NCBI GenBank assembly: GCA_947165405.1
Contig: CAMVAG010000080.1
Span: 1 to 8,978, forward strand
Direction: 5' to 3'
DNA from: an uncultured Selenomonadales bacterium
Lineage (GTDB): Bacteria; Bacillota; Negativicutes; Selenomonadales; Selenomonadaceae
DNA: 8,978 bases
Shown here piece after piece: positions 5,463 to 8,978 of the stretch (position 1 is its first letter; every line of letters starts with the position of its first letter). A program made the position numbers and the translations under genes. A model generated the notes under the pieces. That model made no database searches, was not told the DNA's origin, and saw only the letters and a list, made by a program, of their open reading frames with translations.

Positions 5463-6590
5463 TCAACCTCCTGTCTTGCGTTTATATCGTCCTGCATTTT
5501 CTTCTATGCAGTTTTTCAAGTCAAGCTTAAGCAAAATATCAACAAGGTCATCCAAATCCAAATCGTCAACCTGCATTAAAATTTCGTCTTCCGTGATGTA
5601 GCCGTCAACGGGCACGGCCTCCAAAACTTTAGCCTCCATGTCAGTCAAATCAATCGGCACGGCAGAAATTTTTTCGGCTTCGGATTTTTCTTCGGCGTCA
5701 ATTTTTTCGGGAACCTTATCCTCTTTCAAAAGGTCGTATTCTTCAAGAACGTCCCGCGCATTTTTAATCAGCGTCGCGCCTTTGCGAATCAGTTCGTTGC
5801 AGCCGCGGCTCATGTTCGCGTAAATTTGACCGGGTATCGCAAAAACATCACGGTTGTTGTCTACGGCAAAATCGCTCGTGATTAGCGCACCGCTCTTTGT
5901 ATCCGCCTCGACGACGATAACTCCTCGACTCAAGCCCGCGATAATTCTGTTGCGCGAAGGGAAAGTAATTTTACTCGGAAGAAGTTGCGGAGGGAATTCA
6001 CTTAGGACGACGCCGCTTTCGGCAATCTGCTCAAAAAGTTTTTTGTTTTCGCGAGGAAAGATGACGTTTATCCCGCAACCCAAGACGGCAACGGTTCTGC
6101 CCGTCCTCAATGCGCCGCGATGAGCAAAGGTATCGATGCCGCGAGCCGCACCGCTTACGACCGTCAAGCCTGCCGCCGCAAGTTGTTCGCCGAGTTCAAC
6201 GGCAACGCTCTGCCCGTAAGGAGTATTGCGCCGCGAACCGACAATGCCGATCCTCTGCGCGAGCGGTTGAAGTTTTCCACGATAGTAAAAAAACATCGGC
6301 GGAGAATGAATCTCTTTCAAAATCGGCGGATAATCCTCCTCGAAGATAGAGCACAGACTTATCTTTTGTCTTTCGCAGTAGCTTACAAGATTTTCGGGGG
6401 CGTCGGGATGTTTTATTCGAAATTCTATGAAGGCAGCGAGTGCATTTTTGCGAACGCCCGCTTTGAAGAGGTCGCCCGTTTCCGCGAACCAAGCCGCCTT
6501 TGCACTGCCGAAAAATTTTACAAGAAGTTCAATGCTCTTGTTGCCCAAACCTTCCGCGCCGCCGAGTGCCGCCATAAAATATTTATCCAA
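5463..6590 (-). CDS. dprA: DNA-processing protein DprA
   Basis: This is a 375-residue DprA (Smf), a cytosolic single-strand DNA-binding protein that protects incoming DNA during natural transformation and loads RecA. Domains in order: an N-terminal helical HhH/SAM-like region (about 1-95); the Rossmann-like core (about 105-285) with GIVGSRRNTPYG, VVSGAARGIDTFAH, FPSRNRIIAGLS, VVEADTKSGALIT and VFAIPG; an acidic linker (285-310); and a C-terminal winged-helix-like domain (about 315-370). I chose the TTG at 6590, giving MDKYFMAALGG. GGAGGG lies 8 nt upstream and a good promoter sits just before it. The longest in-frame ATG (6698) would lie upstream of that promoter and abut fliB. The stop TGA is 4 nt before the topA-like TTG. 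It is the first gene of the dprA - topA-like - trmFO - hslV operon. Confidence 0.93.
   Translation of the reverse strand: MDKYFMAALGGAEGLGNKSIELLVKFFGSAKAAWFAETGDLFKAGVRKNALAAFIEFRIKHPDAPENLVSYCERQKISLCSIFEEDYPPILKEIHSPPMFFYYRGKLQPLAQRIGIVGSRRNTPYGQSVAVELGEQLAAAGLTVVSGAARGIDTFAHRGALRTGRTVAVLGCGINVIFPRENKKLFEQIAESGVVLSEFPPQLLPSKITFPSRNRIIAGLSRGVIVVEADTKSGALITSDFAVDNNRDVFAIPGQIYANMSRGCNELIRKGATLIKNARDVLEEYDLLKEDKVPEKIDAEEKSEAEKISAVPIDLTDMEAKVLEAVPVDGYITEDEILMQVDDLDLDDLVDILLKLDLKNCIEENAGRYKRKTGG
5466..5472 (-). promoter_or_regulatory. Ribosome binding site deciding the TTG start of the topA-like gene
   Basis: On the minus strand AGGAGGT (5472-5466) lies in the last codons of dprA. The AGGAGG core is 8 nt before the TTG at 5458-5456. 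The match to the anti-Shine-Dalgarno is near perfect, while the upstream ATG at 5497 has only a weak AGAAG. This supports the TTG start. Confidence 0.6.
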
Positions 6591-6598
6591 ACCTGCCG

Positions 6599-6605
6599 CC
6601 CTCCC
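6599..6605 (-). promoter_or_regulatory. Ribosome binding site deciding the TTG start of dprA
   Basis: Minus-strand GGGAGGG (6605-6599) lies 8 nt before TTG 6590-6588. With transcription predicted to start near 6606, the leader is only about 16 nt and the site sits at the very 5' end of the message. Confidence 0.55.
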
Positions 6606-6612
6606 GCGCCGT

Positions 6613-6641
6613 ATAATATCCTGCAAAATTTTCGCCGTCAA
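6613..6641 (-). promoter_or_regulatory. Promoter of the dprA - topA-like - trmFO - hslV operon
   Basis: On the minus strand -35 TTGACG (6641-6636), a 17-nt spacer and -10 TATTAT (6618-6613) make a close sigma70 match. The predicted start is near 6606, just before the dprA ribosome binding site. Its -35 box is immediately next to the -35 box of the divergent fliB promoter. Confidence 0.7.
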
Positions 6642-6670
6642 GTGACAAAAAATTTTCCGCGTGATATACT
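6642..6670 (+). promoter_or_regulatory. Promoter of the fliB - DUF896 - proC operon
   Basis: The -35 box GTGACA (6642-6647), a 17-nt spacer and the -10 box TATACT (6665-6670) are preceded by TGA, forming an extended -10 element. The predicted start is near 6677, about 23 nt before the fliB ATG. The leader contains the AT-rich inverted repeat CGAAAAAATTTTCG just before the ribosome binding site. Confidence 0.65.
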
Positions 6671-6699
6671 TCCTTCCGAAAAAATTTTCGAGGGACATT

Positions 6700-7854
6700 A
6701 TGGAGAAAAAATATTTTTACTTCCAACCGCAATACGTGAACAAATTCAAATGCGACGGCTCGAAGTGCAACGCGCATTGTTGCCGAACCGGCTGGAATAT
6801 TTTCGTTGACAAGGAAACTTACAAACTTTATTCGCAGGACATAACCTCGCACATGAAATTTGATTCCGAAAGAGAGGAATATCTTATTTTATTCGGAGGG
6901 AAAAATTTTTGTCCGTTCCTCACAGAAAATAAATTGTGTCGATTGCAAATGGAGCACGGCGAAAAATTTTTGTCGTTGACATGCGCGACCTACCCGCGAA
7001 TCACAAGCAACTTCGGATATTTTTTTGAGCGGTCATTGATTTTAAGTTGCCCGCTTGCGGCGGAAATGATTTTGTTTGAGCGCGAGCCGATGAAATTTGA
7101 ATTCGTCGAAGTGTCGGAAAAAATTCATTCACACGGCGGAAAAATCCTCGTTCAACAAATCGAATCGACGGAAGAACTTCGGGCGCATATGATAGAAATT
7201 CAAGTCGCAATGATTTCAATCTTGCAGGAACGCACGCTGACGCTCGACCAAAGATTAATCGTCTTGGGCTTTTTCGTCGACAAGCTCGAAGAAATTTTTT
7301 CTGACTTCGACGAAGACGCGCTGATAAAATTAATCGCGGCTTACGAGTCGAAAAAATTTTTGGCGGAGCAAATGCCGCTCATGCTTCAAAGCATTTCATT
7401 CGACGTGGAAAAACTTATCCGCTTGATACACGAACTCTTTGAAAAAACTTTTGACGAAAAAGTTTCGCCGCAAGAAAAAAAAATTTTGGACACTATCGCC
7501 GCGAATTACCGATTGTTGACAACCGACAAGAAAAAATTTTTCGAAAAATATTCGCCGCTCTTGGAAAATTATCTTGTCAACAAATGGTTTCAAAATATTT
7601 ATCCGTGGAGATTCGAGGGGAGCCTCGCGCAAAATTTTGCGGAATTCGTTGCGGAGTACAAGCTTTTTGAGTCGATAATTTTTTTCGCGACGCTCAAGTT
7701 TTCTTCCGACAAAAAATTTTTGCTCGAACTAATCGGCTTGTTTGTGACGCGATTCGAACACGCCAAAGAATATCGGCAGAGAATTTTTGACTACTTCAAA
7801 GACGCGGACGAACCTTTTACGATTATGGAAAGTTTGCTTGAAGGGAGGCAATGA
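6700..7854 (+). CDS. fliB: FliB-family flagellin lysine-N-methylase
   Basis: This is a 384-residue protein of the FliB / YkgJ-type cysteine-cluster family. In Salmonella, FliB methylates surface lysines of flagellin. The cysteine pattern is complete: Cys18, Cys23, Cys27 and Cys28 in the N-terminal cluster ending HCCRTGW, Cys71 in FCPFL, Cys80 in KLCRL, and Cys95 in LTCATYPR. Family knowledge says these cysteines bind a metal or Fe-S centre. The remaining 250 residues are helical, charged and rich in Lys-Phe pairs, with no signal peptide or membrane segment. Length is close to known FliB. The ATG at 6700 has GAGG 6 nt upstream and lies behind an extended -10 promoter. No flagellin or flagellar gene is visible, so the target is inferred. 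The stop is followed 1 nt later by the DUF896 start. Confidence 0.85.
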   Translation: MEKKYFYFQPQYVNKFKCDGSKCNAHCCRTGWNIFVDKETYKLYSQDITSHMKFDSEREEYLILFGGKNFCPFLTENKLCRLQMEHGEKFLSLTCATYPRITSNFGYFFERSLILSCPLAAEMILFEREPMKFEFVEVSEKIHSHGGKILVQQIESTEELRAHMIEIQVAMISILQERTLTLDQRLIVLGFFVDKLEEIFSDFDEDALIKLIAAYESKKFLAEQMPLMLQSISFDVEKLIRLIHELFEKTFDEKVSPQEKKILDTIAANYRLLTTDKKKFFEKYSPLLENYLVNKWFQNIYPWRFEGSLAQNFAEFVAEYKLFESIIFFATLKFSSDKKFLLELIGLFVTRFEHAKEYRQRIFDYFKDADEPFTIMESLLEGRQ

Positions 7855-7855
7855 A

Positions 7856-8041
7856 ATGATAACGCCCGAACTTTTGGCGAGGATAAATGAATTGGCGCGC
7901 AAGAAACGCACAATCGGCTTGACGGAAGAAGAACTTGCCGAACAAAAGGAGCTTTACAAAATTTATTTGGCGGCGATACGCGAGCAAATGACGAGCTTAC
8001 TTGACAGCATAGAATTTGTTGAGGCGGAGGTAAAAAAATGA
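7856..8041 (+). CDS. DUF896 (UPF0291, YnzC-type) small protein
   Basis: This 61-residue protein starts MITPELLARINELARKKR and continues with GLTEEELAEQKELYKIYLAAIREQ, the typical helix-turn-helix hairpin of the DUF896/UPF0291 family found in Firmicutes. B. subtilis YnzC is the structural prototype. The biochemical role is unknown. GGAGG lies 7 nt before the ATG, inside the last codons of fliB, and only 1 nt separates the fliB TGA from this ATG. Its TGA overlaps the proC ATG (ATGA, 8038-8041). An in-frame upstream start at 7787 lies wholly inside fliB and is rejected. The C-terminal tail (about 47-61) is longer and more acidic than the core motif requires. Confidence 0.9.
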   Translation: MITPELLARINELARKKRTIGLTEEELAEQKELYKIYLAAIREQMTSLLDSIEFVEAEVKK

Positions 8042-8823
8042 ATAAGGTTGGATTTATCGGAGGCGGCGCGCTTGCCGAATCAATCGTTCGCGGAATCAGC
8101 GGGAAAATTTTTTCGCCGAACGATATTTTTATTTCCGAGATTCGTCCCGCCCGTTGCGAGGAACTTGAAAAAAATTACGGAGTCAAAGCTTCGGGCGAGG
8201 CAAATTTTCTTGACGAGGTCGACTTGCTGATTGTCGCCGTCAAGCCCAAAGACGCCGAGAAAACTTTTGCCGAACTTCAAAATAAAATTCCCGCGTCGAC
8301 GATTATAACTTACACGGTCGCCGGGCTTAAGCTTGCCAACGTCGAAAAATTTTTTCCCGAAAATAAAATCGTGCGAATCATGCCGAATGTTGCGGTTTCT
8401 GTCGGCGAGAGCATGACGGCTTACACTTTGAACAAAAATGCCGCGCAGGTCGGCGAGACGATAAAAAATTTTTGGTCGACGCTGGGTCGTGCGGTTGAAG
8501 TCGAAGAAAAATTAATGGACGCGGTCACGGGCTTGAGCGGTTCGGGTCCGGCTTATGCGTTCCTCGTGATTGACGCCCTCTCTGACGGCGGAGTTGCGGC
8601 GGGCTTGTCACGGGCACAGGCGGTTGAACTTGCGGCACAAACTCTGCTCGGCGCGGCGAAGATGGTTTTGCAATCGGGCGAACACCCTGACGTTCTGCGC
8701 GACAAAGTCACAAGCCCTGCAGGCACGACGATTGAAGGCGTGAGAGTTTTGGAACGCGGCGGCTTGAGGTCTTCGCTGATTGAGGCGGTGCTTGCGGCGA
8801 CGGAAAAATCCAAATCGCTCTGA
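8038..8823 (+). CDS. proC: Pyrroline-5-carboxylate reductase
   Basis: This is a 261-residue enzyme that reduces 1-pyrroline-5-carboxylate to L-proline with NAD(P)H, the last step of proline synthesis in the cytosol. The N-terminal Rossmann domain shows GFIGGGALAESI (5-16), AVKP (67-70) and RIMPN (113-117). The C-terminal all-helical dimerisation domain shows LSGSGPAYAF (166-175), ELAAQTLLGAAKM and TSPAGTTIEGVRVLE (225-239). Length is normal. The ATG overlaps the DUF896 stop by 4 nt and is preceded by GGAGGT with a 6-nt gap, so translation is coupled. It is the last gene of the operon. No U-tract terminator follows, but a strong hairpin lies 85 nt after the stop. Confidence 0.95.
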   Translation: MNKVGFIGGGALAESIVRGISGKIFSPNDIFISEIRPARCEELEKNYGVKASGEANFLDEVDLLIVAVKPKDAEKTFAELQNKIPASTIITYTVAGLKLANVEKFFPENKIVRIMPNVAVSVGESMTAYTLNKNAAQVGETIKNFWSTLGRAVEVEEKLMDAVTGLSGSGPAYAFLVIDALSDGGVAAGLSRAQAVELAAQTLLGAAKMVLQSGEHPDVLRDKVTSPAGTTIEGVRVLERGGLRSSLIEAVLAATEKSKSL

Positions 8824-8907
8824 AAATTTCAATTAGGAATTAGGGTGTGTTGGTAAATTAAATCGGCGGCATCGATTGGGCTAATCATTAAGTTTAATTT
8901 TTTAAAT

Positions 8908-8953
8908 CTACTTTTCTTTTGCCGCGCCCAAAAGAAAAGTAGCAAAAGAAAAG
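8908..8953. repeat. Long perfect hairpin with extra direct repeat downstream of proC
   Basis: CTACTTTTCTTTTG (8908-8921) pairs perfectly over 14 bp with CAAAAGAAAAGTAG (8929-8942) around the 7-nt loop CCGCGCC. The 11-mer CAAAAGAAAAG then recurs at 8943-8953, so the left arm could pair with either copy. No T run follows on the plus strand, so it is not a standard terminator, though it may end or stabilise the proC message. It could also be a dispersed intergenic repeat. The rest of 8824-8978 shows only a short AATTAGG tandem duplication near 8832. Confidence 0.6.
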
Positions 8954-8978
8954 GGCGTTCGTCCCGCTGTAAAAACAT

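Noticed and set aside
6591..6698. Longer dprA starting at ATG 6698
   Set aside because: It would place the start upstream of the TTGACG-17-TATTAT promoter, leave no room for the fliB promoter and add a non-family N-terminus.
6120..6809. Open frame of 229 codons on the plus strand
   Set aside because: It is antisense to dprA and crosses both divergent promoters and the fliB start. The translation has shadow-like composition.

Overview
The window looks like chromosomal DNA of a Firmicutes-type bacterium. My best guess is a Negativicute of the Selenomonas group. The evidence is the dprA - topA - trmFO - hslV gene order, a DUF896 (YnzC-type) small protein, folate-dependent TrmFO and a FliB-type flagellin methylase. 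This placement is inferred from gene content and was not tested by a search. Base composition is near balanced. The octamer AAAATTTT is strikingly frequent, about two dozen copies by eye.

Layout. Positions 1-1127 (+) carry the 3' end of an unrecognised gene and, 2 nt later, a nitrilase-superfamily amidohydrolase, closed by a terminator at 1137-1162. Positions 1163-1983 hold no convincing protein gene but much structure. There is a terminator-like hairpin that pairs best on the minus strand, two tandem copies of a ~126-nt two-hairpin element, and coding-like open frames without good starts. There is also an 18-bp perfect palindrome and a candidate minus-strand structured RNA with its own sigma70-type promoter. 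Positions 1984-6590 (-) form one tightly packed operon transcribed as dprA, topA-like, trmFO, hslV. It starts from a good promoter at 6613-6641. Positions 6642-8823 (+) form the divergent fliB - DUF896 - proC operon, whose -35 box directly abuts the -35 box of the dprA promoter. Positions 8824-8978 hold a long perfect hairpin with an extra direct repeat.

How the genes work together. The minus-strand operon is a housekeeping set: DNA uptake/recombination (DprA), a topoisomerase I relative, tRNA U54 methylation (TrmFO) and the protease subunit HslV. Its usual partner hslU does not follow. The most unusual gene is the topA-like one. It sits at the canonical topA locus and keeps the zinc-ribbon tail, but it has lost two of the three TOPRIM acidic residues, the MRTDS and HEAIRP motifs and a block of domain II. 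It may be a maintained pseudoenzyme. The plus-strand operon combines a probable flagellin lysine methylase, a small DUF896 protein and the last enzyme of proline synthesis, with stop/start spacing that suggests translational coupling.

The best candidates for something undescribed are the degenerate TopA and the structured, apparently non-coding spacer at 1163-1860.
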